64,000 bases of DNA from Pseudomonas sp. Marseille-Q3773 (GCF_916618955.1 NZ_OU745390.1:2852001-2916000), one strand, 5' to 3'; positions 52,079 through 60,941 are shown, counted from the first letter of the stretch. Program-made: numbers and translations. The notes: generated by a model not told the origin, from the sequence alone.

Positions 52079-53776
52079 TCAGGCGATCTTCTTCAGGCCC
52101 TGCTTCTTCAGCTCTTCGTCACGCAGCTCACGGCGCAGGATCTTGCCCACGTTGGTCGTCGGCAGCGCGTCGCGGAACTCGATCTGGCGCGGTACCTTGT
52201 AGCCGGTAACGTTGGCGCGCATGTGCTCCATTACCTGCTCCTTGGTCACGGTCATGCCCGGCTTGACCACGACGAACACCTTGATCACCTCGCCCGACTT
52301 CTCGTCCGGCACACCGATGGCCGCGCACTGCAATACGCCCGGCAGAGCCGCCAGCACATCTTCCAGTTCGTTGGGGTACACGTTGAAACCCGAGACCAGG
52401 ATCATGTCCTTCTTGCGGTCGACGATGCGCATGTAGCCGTCCGGCTGGATCACCGCGATATCACCGGTCTTCAGCCAACCCTCGCTATCGAGGATCTCGG
52501 CCGTGGCGTCCTCGCGCTGCCAGTAGCCCTTCATCACCTGCGGGCCCTTGATGCACAGCTCACCTACCTCGCCCAACGGCAGTTCGTGGCCTGCGTCGTC
52601 GATCACCTTGCACAGGGTCGAGGGTACCGGTATACCGATGGTGCCGACCTGGTTGGCTTCCGACGGGTTCACTGCGGCCACCGGGCTGGTCTCGGTCATG
52701 CCGTAACCTTCGCAGATGGCGCAGCCGGTCACGGCTTTCCAGCGTTCGGCCACGCTCAGTTGCAGGGCCATGCCGCCGGACAGGGTGATCTTCAGCGTGG
52801 AGAAGTCCAAGGCACGGAAGGCCTCGTTGTTGCACAGGGCAACGAACAGCGTGTTGAGGCCGACGAAGCCGCTGAACTTCCACTTGCCCAGTTCCTTGAC
52901 CATTGCTGGCAGGTCACGCGGGTTGCTGATCAGCACGTTGTGGTTACCGATCAGCATCATTGCCATGCAATGGAAGGTAAAGGCGTAGATGTGGTACAGC
53001 GGCAACGGCGTGATGAGGATTTCGCAACCTTCGTGCAGGTTCGCGCCCATCAGCGCCCGGCACTGCAGCATGTTGGCCACCAGGTTGCGGTGGGTCAGCA
53101 TCGCGCCCTTGGCCACGCCGGTGGTGCCACCGGTGTACTGCAGCACCGCCACGTCGTTGGCCTGCGGGTTGGCCTCGGTCACCGGCTGGCCCTTGCCCAG
53201 CGCCAGCGCATCGTTGAAGCGTACGGCACGCGGCAGGTGGTAGGCCGGCACCATCTTCTTCACGTACTTGATCACGCTGTTGATCAGCAGGCGCTTGAGT
53301 GGCGGCAGCAGGTCGGCCACTTCGGTGACGATGACATGCCTGACCTGGGTCTTGGGCACCACCTTCTCGGCCAGGTGGGCCATGTTGGCCAGGCACACCA
53401 GGGCCTTGGCCCCGGAGTCGTTGAACTGGTGTTCCATCTCCCGCGCGGTGTACAGCGGGTTGGTGTTGACCACGACCAGCCCGGCACGCATGGCGCCGAA
53501 CACCGCTACCGGGTATTGCAGGACGTTGGGCAGTTGCACGGCAATGCGGTCACCCGGCTTGAGGTCGGTATGCTGTTGCAGCCAGGCGGCAAACGCCCCG
53601 GACAGCGCATAGAGCTCGCCATAGGTGATAGTCTTGCCCAAGTTGCTAAAGGCCGGTTTGTCGGCAAAGCGTTGGCAGGATTGCTTGAGTACCGCCTGGA
53701 TATTGGGGAATTCGTCAGGATTGATTTCCGCCGTAATCCCGGCTGGGTACTTATCCTTCCAAAAATGTTCGATCAT
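52079..53776 (-). CDS. fadD1: Long-chain fatty-acid-CoA ligase FadD1
   Basis: 565 residues of the adenylate-forming family. The P-loop-like YTGGTTGVAKGAML (near 213), the acyl site YGMTETSPV (near 365), and the C-terminal GEIKY-like DGYMRIVDRKKDMILVSGFNVYPNELEDVL and GKILRRELRDEELKK are visible. It activates long-chain fatty acids with ATP and CoA. ATG 53776 has AAGGAG at nine bases. The order fadD2-fadD1 with the divergent hydrolase and phaJ is that of P. aeruginosa PA3302-PA3299. Confidence 0.93.
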   Translation of the reverse strand: MIEHFWKDKYPAGITAEINPDEFPNIQAVLKQSCQRFADKPAFSNLGKTITYGELYALSGAFAAWLQQHTDLKPGDRIAVQLPNVLQYPVAVFGAMRAGLVVVNTNPLYTAREMEHQFNDSGAKALVCLANMAHLAEKVVPKTQVRHVIVTEVADLLPPLKRLLINSVIKYVKKMVPAYHLPRAVRFNDALALGKGQPVTEANPQANDVAVLQYTGGTTGVAKGAMLTHRNLVANMLQCRALMGANLHEGCEILITPLPLYHIYAFTFHCMAMMLIGNHNVLISNPRDLPAMVKELGKWKFSGFVGLNTLFVALCNNEAFRALDFSTLKITLSGGMALQLSVAERWKAVTGCAICEGYGMTETSPVAAVNPSEANQVGTIGIPVPSTLCKVIDDAGHELPLGEVGELCIKGPQVMKGYWQREDATAEILDSEGWLKTGDIAVIQPDGYMRIVDRKKDMILVSGFNVYPNELEDVLAALPGVLQCAAIGVPDEKSGEVIKVFVVVKPGMTVTKEQVMEHMRANVTGYKVPRQIEFRDALPTTNVGKILRRELRDEELKKQGLKKIA

Positions 53777-54033
53777 GGAAGCCCACTCCTTCAGCAACAG
53801 CGAAGTTCGATTCACGCGTCGATGCGCTTATTATTGATATGGGATGACGGCTCGTTGCAAACCGGATCATCTGAAAGCGGGGCCGAGAGTAACAGCTTTG
53901 CCAGGGGTCGCCTAGAGGCCAAAACAGGCCTCTCGGTCATAAAAATGACTCAATGAACGATACAGGTCATTTTTAGAGTATTTATCCAAAATGTCACAGA
54001 TCGGGCTATAAATAGCCTGTTAGAGCGGTTTCA
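53777..54033. promoter_or_regulatory. fadD1 upstream region with inverted repeat
   Basis: The gap is AT-rich for this genome. AAAAATGAC (53941-53949) is mirrored by GTCATTTTT (53966-53974), a perfect nine-base dyad with a 16-base spacer. The region also holds a CTATAAATAG stretch (54005-54014). This dyad could be an operator for fadD1; no PsrA-type G/CAAAC-N4-GTTTG/C site was seen. Confidence 0.5.
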
Positions 54034-54034
54034 C

Positions 54035-54124
54035 GGCATTCGCGGGCTTGCCCTCCCACAGGGACCTCACAGTTCTCGAATGCTGTGCAGTACCTGTGGG
54101 AGCGGGCAAGCCCGCGAACAAGCC
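54035..54124. repeat. REP pair, inverted
   Basis: Left copy GGCATTCGCGGGCTTGCCCTCCCACAGG, decayed, and right copy CTGTGGGAGCGGGCAAGCCCGCGAAC. It separates the fadD2 stop from the fadD1 upstream region. Confidence 0.8.
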
Positions 54125-54133
54125 AACCCGGTA

Positions 54134-55822
54134 TCAAGCTATATCACGCAGCTCCCGCCGCAGGATCTTGCCCACCGGCGTCATCGGCAACGAGTCGCGC
54201 AACACGATGTGCTTGGGCACCTTGTAGCCTGTGAAGTTGGCCTTGCAGTAAGCCTTCAGCTCATCCACGCTCAACCCGCCCTCGCGCGGCACCACGAACA
54301 GCTTCACCGCCTCGCCGGAATGCTCGTCCGGCACGCCGATGGCTGCGCAATTGGCCACCTTGGGGTGGCCCATGACCACGTCCTCGATCTCGTTGGGGTA
54401 CACGTTGAACCCGGAGACGATGATCATGTCCTTCTTGCGATCGACGATGCGGGTGAAGCCGTCGGGGTCGATCACCGCAATATCGCCGGTCCTGAACCAG
54501 CCGTCTGCATCCAGGGCCTGCGCCGTGGCCTCGGGCTGCTGCCAATAGCCCTTCATCACCTGTGGGCCCTTGATGCAAAGCTCGCCCCGCTCGCCCAGCG
54601 GCAGCTCGTTGCCGTCATCGTCGATCACCTTGAAGGCGGTGCCCACCACCGGGATGCCCACCGTGCCCAGGCGCGCCAGCTGGCCATAGGGGTTGGTGCT
54701 GGCCACCGGCGAGGTTTCGGTCAGGCCGTAGCCTTCGACGATGCGGCAGCCGGTCAGGCTTTCCCAGCGCTCGGCAGTGGCCTTGACCAGCGCGGTGCCG
54801 CCCGAGTTGGTGACTTTCAGCGCCGAGAAGTCGAGCTGGCGGAAGCCCGGGTGGTTCATCAGCGCGACGAACAGGGTGTTCAGGCCCAGCAAGGCCGTGA
54901 ACCGCCACTTGCCCAGTTCCTTGATGAAGCCGGGAATATCCCGCGGGTTGGTGATCAACACGTTGTGGTTGCCGGTCACCATCATGCACATGCAGTTCGC
55001 GGTAAAGGCATAGATGTGGTACAGCGGCAGCGGTGCGATCATCACTTCCTGGCCTTCCTTGATCAGCTTCTGCCCGTCCGGCCCGTGCTGCGAGAAACAG
55101 GCCAGCACCTGCAGCATGTTGGCCACCAGGTTGCCGTGAGTGAGCATGGCGCCCTTGGCCAACCCTGTGGTGCCGCCGGTGTATTGCAGCACGGCAATGT
55201 CGCCCAGGCTCAGCGGCACCGGCTTGGCTGACAGCTCGCGGCCCTGGCGCAACACCTGTTTGAACGACACCGCCTGCGGCAGCCGGTAGGCCGGGACCAT
55301 TTTCTTCAGCTTGTCGACCACGGTGTTGACCAACCAGCCCTTGGCAGCGGGCAGCAGGTCGCCCATCTTCGCCTCGATCAGGTACTCGATGCCGGTATCG
55401 GGCAGCACTTCCTGCACGCGCCTGCCGAACATGTTCAGGTACACCAGCGCGCGCGCGCCGCTGTCCTTGAACTGGTGACGCATCTCGCGTTCGGTGTACA
55501 GCGGGTTGGTGTTGACCACGATCAGCCCCGCACGCAGGGCGCCGAACACCGCGATGGGGTACTGCAACACGTTGGGCAGCTGCACCGCGATGCGGTCACC
55601 CGGCTTGAGGTCGGTATGCTGCTGCAACCAGGCAGCGAAGGCCGCCGAATGGCGCTCCAGGTCCGCGTAGCTCAGGGTCACGCCCAGGTTGCTGAAGGCC
55701 GGACGGTCGGCAAAGCGCTTGCAGGAGCGCTCGAACACCTCGATGACCGAGGCGTAGGCATTGATGTCAATGGTGGAAGGCACGCCCGCCGGGCGCTTGT
55801 CGTTCCAGAATTCGGCTTGCAT
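54134..55822 (-). CDS. fadD2: Long-chain fatty-acid-CoA ligase FadD2
   Basis: 562 residues, closely similar by eye to FadD1. Motifs are YTGGTTGLAKGAML, YGLTETSPVAS and DGFTRIVDRKKDMIIVSGFNVYPNEIEDVV, with GKILRRELRDIA at the end. It activates fatty acids of medium and long chain. In P. aeruginosa the two FadD enzymes differ in chain-length preference; that is known for that species and inferred here. ATG 55822. It is divergent from the lysophospholipase-like gene, with a 219-base gap. Confidence 0.92.
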   Translation of the reverse strand: MQAEFWNDKRPAGVPSTIDINAYASVIEVFERSCKRFADRPAFSNLGVTLSYADLERHSAAFAAWLQQHTDLKPGDRIAVQLPNVLQYPIAVFGALRAGLIVVNTNPLYTEREMRHQFKDSGARALVYLNMFGRRVQEVLPDTGIEYLIEAKMGDLLPAAKGWLVNTVVDKLKKMVPAYRLPQAVSFKQVLRQGRELSAKPVPLSLGDIAVLQYTGGTTGLAKGAMLTHGNLVANMLQVLACFSQHGPDGQKLIKEGQEVMIAPLPLYHIYAFTANCMCMMVTGNHNVLITNPRDIPGFIKELGKWRFTALLGLNTLFVALMNHPGFRQLDFSALKVTNSGGTALVKATAERWESLTGCRIVEGYGLTETSPVASTNPYGQLARLGTVGIPVVGTAFKVIDDDGNELPLGERGELCIKGPQVMKGYWQQPEATAQALDADGWFRTGDIAVIDPDGFTRIVDRKKDMIIVSGFNVYPNEIEDVVMGHPKVANCAAIGVPDEHSGEAVKLFVVPREGGLSVDELKAYCKANFTGYKVPKHIVLRDSLPMTPVGKILRRELRDIA

Positions 55823-56041
55823 TTATTATTGTTCCTCTGCCGGGACCCACTGTGTGTCCTGTCATCCTTTTACCTGCCCGCCCGAAAGCGAAAAGGCGTT
55901 GAACCGACGTTAGCAGGTAAGCCCAAGGTGGCATATACGCCAAGTGCCGCCATTAACATTGTGAATCTTATTTGTGCCCTTCCTGCAATCCGGCCGGTTG
56001 TGCATACACTGTTCGGGTAACCGTGCGCACAAGGACCCGCC

Positions 56042-56986
56042 ATGCCTCACGACGCCTTCTGGCTGCCTGCCAGCGAGCACTGCAGCCTGTACGTGCACCA
56101 ATGGCTGCCGGCCTCGCCGGTCAAGGCCGTGGTGCTGCTGGCCCACGGCATGGCCGAGCATGCCGGGCGCTACCAGCCTCTGGGCCAGGCTTTGAGCGAG
56201 GCGGGCTTTGCCTTGTTCGCCGCCGACCAGCGCGGCCACGGGCGCACCGCCGAACTGGGCAGCCTCGGCCTGTTCGCCCGCCATCATGGCTGGAATGCCG
56301 TGGTCAACGACCTTGGGCTGCTGGCCCAGCACATCGGCCAGCAGTACCCGTGCACACCGCTGTTCCTGTTCGGCCACAGCATGGGCAGCTACATCGCCCA
56401 GGCCTACCTGCTGCACCACAGCGGCAGCCTGCATGGGGCGATCCTCAGTGGCTCCAATTACCAACCGGCGATGCTGTACCGTGTGGCGCGGCTGATTGCC
56501 CGGCTGGAAGCCTGGCGCCAGGGGCCGCTGGGCAAGAGCGCGCTGATCGAATGGTTGTCGTTCGGCTCGTTCAACAAGGCCTTCAAGCCCAACCGCACGG
56601 CATTCGACTGGCTCAGCCGCGACCCGGCGCAGGTCGACCTGTACGTCAACGACCCGTTGTGCGGCTTCCGCTGCAGCAACCAGTTGTGGCTCGACTTGCT
56701 GCAAGGCTTGGCGCAGATCAGCCAGCCGGGTAACCTCGCGCAGATCGATCCGAACCTGCCGCTGCTGGTGATCGGCGGTGAATGTGATCCGGTCAGTGCC
56801 GGCAAGCGTCTCACCCACCTGGCCGACGCCCTGCGCGCGACCGGCAATCGACATGTACAGCTGCGCGTCTACCCCGAGGCGCGGCATGAAGTGCTCAACG
56901 AACTCAATCGAGACGAGGTCACTGGCGATATTCTCGCCTGGCTCGAACAGGCGCTGGCCCTTGGCCGGCCTGCCCGCAGCGAATGA
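56042..56986 (+). CDS. Monoacylglycerol lipase-type alpha/beta hydrolase
   Basis: 314 residues. AHGMAEHAGRYQPLGQALSEAGFALFAADQRGHGRTA, nucleophile elbow GHSMGS (near 114), GECDPVSAGK and PEARHEVLNE (catalytic His) match the Hydrolase_4 (serine aminopeptidase S33) group with lysophospholipase or monoacylglycerol lipase activity. Divergent from fadD2 and followed by phaJ1 (34-base gap). A lipase releasing fatty acids for FadD and PhaJ would be coherent; this is inferred. Confidence 0.85.
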   Translation: MPHDAFWLPASEHCSLYVHQWLPASPVKAVVLLAHGMAEHAGRYQPLGQALSEAGFALFAADQRGHGRTAELGSLGLFARHHGWNAVVNDLGLLAQHIGQQYPCTPLFLFGHSMGSYIAQAYLLHHSGSLHGAILSGSNYQPAMLYRVARLIARLEAWRQGPLGKSALIEWLSFGSFNKAFKPNRTAFDWLSRDPAQVDLYVNDPLCGFRCSNQLWLDLLQGLAQISQPGNLAQIDPNLPLLVIGGECDPVSAGKRLTHLADALRATGNRHVQLRVYPEARHEVLNELNRDEVTGDILAWLEQALALGRPARSE

Positions 56987-57020
56987 TAGGCGCCCTCGCC
57001 CGCCCTTTAAGGAAGCCCCG

Positions 57021-57497
57021 ATGACCCAGGTCACCAACACGCCCTACGAAGCCCTCGAAGTCGGCCAGAAGGCCGAATACAAGAAGTCCGTTGCAGAACG
57101 TGATATCCAGCTGTTCGCCGCGATGTCCGGTGACCACAACCCGGTGCACCTGGATGCTGAATTCGCCGCCAAGAGCATGTTCCGCGAGCGCATTGCCCAC
57201 GGCATGTTCAGTGGCGCGCTGATCAGCGCCGCCGTGGCCTGCACCCTGCCTGGCCCTGGCACCATCTACCTGGGCCAGAAAATGAGCTTCCAGAAGCCGG
57301 TGAAGATTGGTGACAGCCTGACCGTGCGCCTGGAAATTCTCGAGAAACTGCCCAAGTTCAAGGTGCGCATCGCCACCAATGTGTACAACCAGAACGATGA
57401 GCTGGTGGTCGAAGGTGAAGCCGAGATCCTGGCGCCGCGCAAACAGCAGACCGTGGAGCTGGTGTCGCCGCCGAATTTCGTGGCAGCTGAAGCCTGA
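57021..57497 (+). CDS. phaJ1: (R)-specific enoyl-CoA hydratase PhaJ1 (MaoC-like)
   Basis: 158 residues, hot-dog fold. The hydratase motif AAMSGDHNPVHLDAEFAAKSMFRERIAHGM carries the catalytic Asp and His (D/H in DHNPVH). Length and neighbourhood (next to a lipase-like protein and tandem fadD) are those of P. aeruginosa PhaJ1 (PA3302). It makes (R)-3-hydroxyacyl-CoA from beta-oxidation for polyhydroxyalkanoate. ATG 57021 has AAGGAAG. It converges with the ECF sigma gene. Confidence 0.88.
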   Translation: MTQVTNTPYEALEVGQKAEYKKSVAERDIQLFAAMSGDHNPVHLDAEFAAKSMFRERIAHGMFSGALISAAVACTLPGPGTIYLGQKMSFQKPVKIGDSLTVRLEILEKLPKFKVRIATNVYNQNDELVVEGEAEILAPRKQQTVELVSPPNFVAAEA

Positions 57498-57510
57498 TAT
57501 AGCCAGTACC

Positions 57511-57541
57511 TGCCTTTCGCGGGCGCGCCCGCGAACAGGCA
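57511..57541. terminator. Palindrome between convergent phaJ1 and sigma genes
   Basis: TTCGCGGGCG-CGCCCGCGAA (57516-57535) within TGCCT...AGGCA. It is a REP-like core fused head to head and may terminate both transcripts. Confidence 0.5.
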
Positions 57542-57554
57542 GTTGCAGCAAACA

Positions 57555-58793
57555 TCATTCGATCGCCTGCAAGCGCCGTTCGATGTGCCTGCGCTCCGGC
57601 TCCTGCCGGGTCAGCGTCAGCGCTTGCCGCCAGGCCGCACGCGCTTGCGCCACATGCCCCAGCTGGTAATGCAGCTCGGCCCGCGCCGCATGCGCCAGGT
57701 GGTAATCCAGCAGTTCCCCCCGCGCCAGAATCCCTTCGATTTCCCGCAGGCCTGCCTCCGGCCCGTCCCGCTTCGCCAGCGCCACCGCCCGGTTCAGCGC
57801 CACCACAGGCGACGGCCAGTGCCGCTGCAGCACGTCATACAGCCCGACAATCTCGGCCCAGTCGGTGGCCTCGGCCGTGTCCGCTTCGGCATGCACCGCC
57901 GCAATCGCCGCCTGTACGGTATAGGCGCCGAACCCCCGGCTTTGCAGGGCCTGGCGCACCAGTTCGCAGCCTTCGGCGATGCGTTGCCGGTCCCACAGGC
58001 TGCGGTCCTGCTGCTCCAGCACCACCAGATTGCCCTGGCCATCGATACGTGCTCGCTGCCGGGACGCCTGCAGCAGCATCAGCGCCAACAGGCCGACCGC
58101 CTCCGGGTCGGGCAACAGCTGCACCAGCAGCCGCGCCAGGCGTATGGCCTCGTCAGTCAGGTCCTGCTGCAACAGTGCCTCGCCCGACGACGCCGAATAA
58201 CCTTCGTTGAACACCAGGTAGATCACCCGCAGCACGCTGCCCAGGCGCTCGGGCAGCTCGTTCAGCTCCGGCACCTGGTAAGGGATGCCGGCATCGCGGA
58301 TCTTGGCCTTGGCACGCACGATGCGCTGGGCAATGGTCGCCGGGCTTTGCAAAAAGGCGCGGGCGATCTGCTCGGTGGTCAGGTCGCAGACTTCGCGCAA
58401 CGTCAGCGGCACCTGGGCATCGGCCGACAACGCCGGGTGGCAGCAGGTAAAGATCAGCCGCAGGCGGTCGTCCGCCAGTAGTTCTTCTTCGCTGGGGTCC
58501 TGCGCCTGGCCTTCGAGCAACAGGCTCAGGTCTGCCTGGGAACGGTCGAAACGGGCACGCCGGCGCAGCGCATCGATGGCCTTGAAACGCCCGGTGGAGA
58601 CCAGCCAAGCCCGCGGGTTGGCCGGTATGCCGTCGCGCTGCCAGCGCTCGACCGCGATGAAAAAGGCATCGTGCATGGCCTCCTCGGCCAGGTCGAAATC
58701 CCCCAGCAGGCGGATCAGCGTCGCCAGGATGCGCCGCGACTCGTGCCGGTAGACCGCCTCGACCTCAGCGCGCACCTGGGCCAGCGCCTGCAT
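57555..58793 (-). CDS. ECF42-type sigma factor
   Basis: 412 residues. Sigma region 2 (about 10-75, LGDFDLAEEAMHDAFFIAVERW) and region 4 (about 115-175, DLTTEQIARAFLQSPATIAQRIVRAKAKI) are followed by an about 200-residue C-terminal helical extension (NEGYSASSG..., VVALNRAVALAKRDGPEAGL), the mark of ECF41/42-like factors. It starts one base before the SRPBCC stop ends, so it belongs to the operon. Genes upstream encode the YCII (DGPF) protein that defines ECF42. From memory, KT2440 PP4553 (ECF-10) is this factor. No anti-sigma gene is present, as expected. Confidence 0.9.
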   Translation of the reverse strand: MQALAQVRAEVEAVYRHESRRILATLIRLLGDFDLAEEAMHDAFFIAVERWQRDGIPANPRAWLVSTGRFKAIDALRRRARFDRSQADLSLLLEGQAQDPSEEELLADDRLRLIFTCCHPALSADAQVPLTLREVCDLTTEQIARAFLQSPATIAQRIVRAKAKIRDAGIPYQVPELNELPERLGSVLRVIYLVFNEGYSASSGEALLQQDLTDEAIRLARLLVQLLPDPEAVGLLALMLLQASRQRARIDGQGNLVVLEQQDRSLWDRQRIAEGCELVRQALQSRGFGAYTVQAAIAAVHAEADTAEATDWAEIVGLYDVLQRHWPSPVVALNRAVALAKRDGPEAGLREIEGILARGELLDYHLAHAARAELHYQLGHVAQARAAWRQALTLTRQEPERRHIERRLQAIE

Positions 58794-59278
58794 CAGTCAG
58801 GCATCCGCTGGGTCACCAGCTCCACCAGCCGATCCAGGCTTTCTCCCCAGCCCTGGTGGAAGCCCATCTCCTCATGGGCTCGACAGTCGATGGCGCTCCA
58901 GTGCCAGGCCCGGGCGGTGTAGCGGGTCTTGCCCTGCTCCTCGTCGAAACTGATCACGGCGGTCATAAAGGCTCTGTTCGAGGGCACCCAGCCCGGGCCG
59001 AAGGCATCGGTGAACACCAGCCGGCGCGGCGCGGCAATTTCCAGGAACACACCTTGGTTTGGGTACTCGCTGCCGTCCGGTGCACGCATCAGGGTGCGGA
59101 ACAGGCCGCCGGGCCACAACTGCATTTCGCACTGCGGGGTGGTCATGCCGTGCGGGCCCCACCACTGCATCAGCCACTCGGGTTCGGTCCAGGCGCGGAA
59201 CACCTTGGCCGGTGGCGCGTCGATCAGGCGGCTGATGGACAACTCGTGTTGTGCTTGCGCAGGCAGTGCAAGGCTCAT
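58793..59278 (-). CDS. SRPBCC (AHSA1-like) protein
   Basis: 161 residues. The pattern ISRLIDAPPAKVFRAWTEPEWLMQWWGPHGMT...FRTLMRAPDGSEYPNQGVFLEI... is the AHSA1/START-like ligand-binding fold. Ligand unknown. It belongs to the ECF42 operon: the YCII gene lies 19 bases upstream and the sigma ATG overlaps its stop by one base. Accessory AHSA1 genes occur with ECF41/42 clusters. ATG 59278. Confidence 0.85.
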   Translation of the reverse strand: MSLALPAQAQHELSISRLIDAPPAKVFRAWTEPEWLMQWWGPHGMTTPQCEMQLWPGGLFRTLMRAPDGSEYPNQGVFLEIAAPRRLVFTDAFGPGWVPSNRAFMTAVISFDEEQGKTRYTARAWHWSAIDCRAHEEMGFHQGWGESLDRLVELVTQRMPD

Positions 59279-59297
59279 GCTGGGTTCTCCGTTGTTG

Positions 59298-59642
59298 TCA
59301 GGGTTGCAGTTCACGCACTGGCCGCACCTCGACACTGCCGACCCGGGCGGCGGGAATGCCCCTGGCGATGTTCAGGGCCTCGTTCAGGTCGCGGGCTTCC
59401 ACCAGGTAGAAGCCGGCCAGTTGCTCCTTGGTCTCGGCAAACGGGCCATCGGTCAGGCTCATCTGGCCGTTGCGCATGCGTACCGTGGTGGCAGTCTGCA
59501 CCGACTTCAGCGCCTCGGCCGCCAGCATTCGCCCGGAGCCCTGGATGGATTCGGCGTACGCCAGGCATTCGGCGTCTTCCGGGCTGTCGGGCAGGCTGTG
59601 CAGCAGCCCCTCGTCACAATAGACCAGGCACAGGTATTTCAT
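59298..59642 (-). CDS. YCII-related (DGPF-domain) protein
   Basis: 114 residues. MKYLCLVYCDE..., LKSVQTATTVRMRNGQMSLTDGPFAETKEQLAGFYLVEARDLNEAL shows the DGPF motif. The ferredoxin-like fold binds small ligands or acts as a dehydrochlorinase-like enzyme; the role in ECF42 clusters is unknown but this protein is their hallmark. ATG 59642. Gap to the SnoaL gene 44 bases. Confidence 0.9.
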   Translation of the reverse strand: MKYLCLVYCDEGLLHSLPDSPEDAECLAYAESIQGSGRMLAAEALKSVQTATTVRMRNGQMSLTDGPFAETKEQLAGFYLVEARDLNEALNIARGIPAARVGSVEVRPVRELQP

Positions 59643-59686
59643 GGTCGCCTCCAGGGCATTGGCAACGTACGTTTGGCGATAACGGC

Positions 59687-60112
59687 TCAGGGTTTGAGAT
59701 CGAACAGCGCTTTCTGGGTCTGCATGTCGAACGGTGCCGACCAGTGTTCGTGGATGACCTGCCACTGGCCGCCTTGACGACGATAGCCCACGGTGGCGCG
59801 CATGAAGCCGCACTGGCTGTCGTTGTCCGCCGGGCCACAGCGGTTCAGCCAGTGGGCCAGGGCCAGGTCGCCAGCAGCGTGCACGGCAAGTTCTGCGAGT
59901 TCGAAGACCATGGGGCCGGTACACAAGCCCATGCACATTTCCCAGTGCGCCTGGTAGTTGGCCTTGCCTTTGAATTGCAGCGCCTGGATGGCATCGAAGG
60001 CAACGATGTCGTCGGCATAGGGGGCGATGATGTTGGGGATGTCGCGGTCGCGCACGGCCTGCATCCAGCGCTCGATCAGTTGGCGAATCTCAGTTTCGGC
60101 TGCGGTGCTCAT
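59687..60112 (-). CDS. SnoaL/NTF2-like protein
   Basis: 141 residues, NTF2-like cone fold, LIERWMQAVRDRDIPNIIAPYADDIVAFDAIQALQFKGKANYQAHWEMCM... RQGGQWQVIHEHWSAPFDMQTQKALF. Such domains are common as ligand-binding or sigma-linked partners. It is the first gene of the ECF42 operon. ATG 60112 has GGAGGAACTCCC. The ECF-type promoter is 50 bases upstream. Confidence 0.85.
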   Translation of the reverse strand: MSTAAETEIRQLIERWMQAVRDRDIPNIIAPYADDIVAFDAIQALQFKGKANYQAHWEMCMGLCTGPMVFELAELAVHAAGDLALAHWLNRCGPADNDSQCGFMRATVGYRRQGGQWQVIHEHWSAPFDMQTQKALFDLKP

Positions 60113-60163
60113 CGGGAGTTCCTCCATGGGGATTGCCACGCCAGCGGCGTGCCTTCACCCATG

Positions 60164-60190
60164 GTCGAACGGGGCGCGGAGGAATCGACA
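60164..60190 (-). promoter_or_regulatory. ECF42-type promoter of the SnoaL-YCII-SRPBCC-sigma operon
   Basis: TGTCGA (60190-60185), 17 bases, CGAC (60167-60164) on the minus strand, 52 bases before the ATG. This matches the known ECF42 target (TGTCGA at -35, CGA/CGTC at -10) and indicates self-activation of the operon. Confidence 0.7.
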
Positions 60191-60240
60191 AGGCCTCGCA
60201 GTATTTTCTGACTTCGGGGCCGGCAATGGTCCGCACCGGC

Positions 60241-60867
60241 CTAAACGAATTCCCGATACCCCGACACAATCACATACACCGCGAAATAGCAGAAAATCGC
60301 CGCCGACAGCAGATACGACCAGGTCAACAGGCGGTCACCCAGCAAGCGCCCGCCATGGCTGGCAATGCCACACAAGCCGATGCACCACACCAGCCCGGCC
60401 GCGAAGAAACCGCCGAGAAACAGCCCGGCATCCAGCAGGCTGCCGCCGCCGGAACGGGAGATCAGCACGCCCCCCACCGCGGCGAACCACAGGATGGCGC
60501 TGGGCGACGACATGGCCAGGAAGATCCCGCGCAGGAATTCGCGCCACCCCGACTCCACCACCACCTCGGCCCGTGTTTCCATGCGCCCGCCGCGCCATGC
60601 GGCCAGCAGCATTTTCAGCGCGAACCACACCAGCAGCACCGAACCACCCAGCCACAGCGCCCAGCGCACGCTTTCGAACTGCAGCAGCACGGTCATTCCG
60701 GCCAGTGCGGCAATGGCATACAGCAGGTCGCCGACGCAGGTGCCGAGGCCCAGCCAGAAACCCTGGAGGAAACCACGCTGCATGGCCAGGGTAATCATGG
60801 CGATATTGGCGATGCCGATATCCAGGCACAGGGAAAGACTGAGGAGAAAACCATTGGAGAAAGGCAT
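60241..60867 (-). CDS. LysE-family amino-acid exporter
   Basis: 208 residues, six predicted helices. DIGIANIAMITLAMQRGFLQGFWLGLGTCVGDLLYA is the first LysE/RhtB signature; ESGWREFLRGIFLAMSSPSAILWFAAVG is the second. LysE proteins export basic or neutral amino acids by ion antiport. The exact cargo is not clear. ATG 60867. Confidence 0.87.
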   Translation of the reverse strand: MPFSNGFLLSLSLCLDIGIANIAMITLAMQRGFLQGFWLGLGTCVGDLLYAIAALAGMTVLLQFESVRWALWLGGSVLLVWFALKMLLAAWRGGRMETRAEVVVESGWREFLRGIFLAMSSPSAILWFAAVGGVLISRSGGGSLLDAGLFLGGFFAAGLVWCIGLCGIASHGGRLLGDRLLTWSYLLSAAIFCYFAVYVIVSGYREFV

Positions 60868-60941
60868 GCAAGGCTCGGCTGCGGCTCAGGAAGGCGGCCT
60901 GGAGGGTGCCATGAGTGCCAGCGGATGGAAAGTGTGCGGGT

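Noticed and set aside
52223..53956. 577-codon open frame on the plus strand
   Set aside because: Antisense shadow of fadD1; His/Gln-rich translation.
118..57541. Repeated paired units that might look like a CRISPR array
   Set aside because: The copies are dispersed singly or in inverted pairs between genes, with no regular spacers; they are REP elements.
58856..60211. 451-codon open frame on the plus strand
   Set aside because: Antisense to SRPBCC, YCII and SnoaL genes, each with a clear family pattern and ribosome site.
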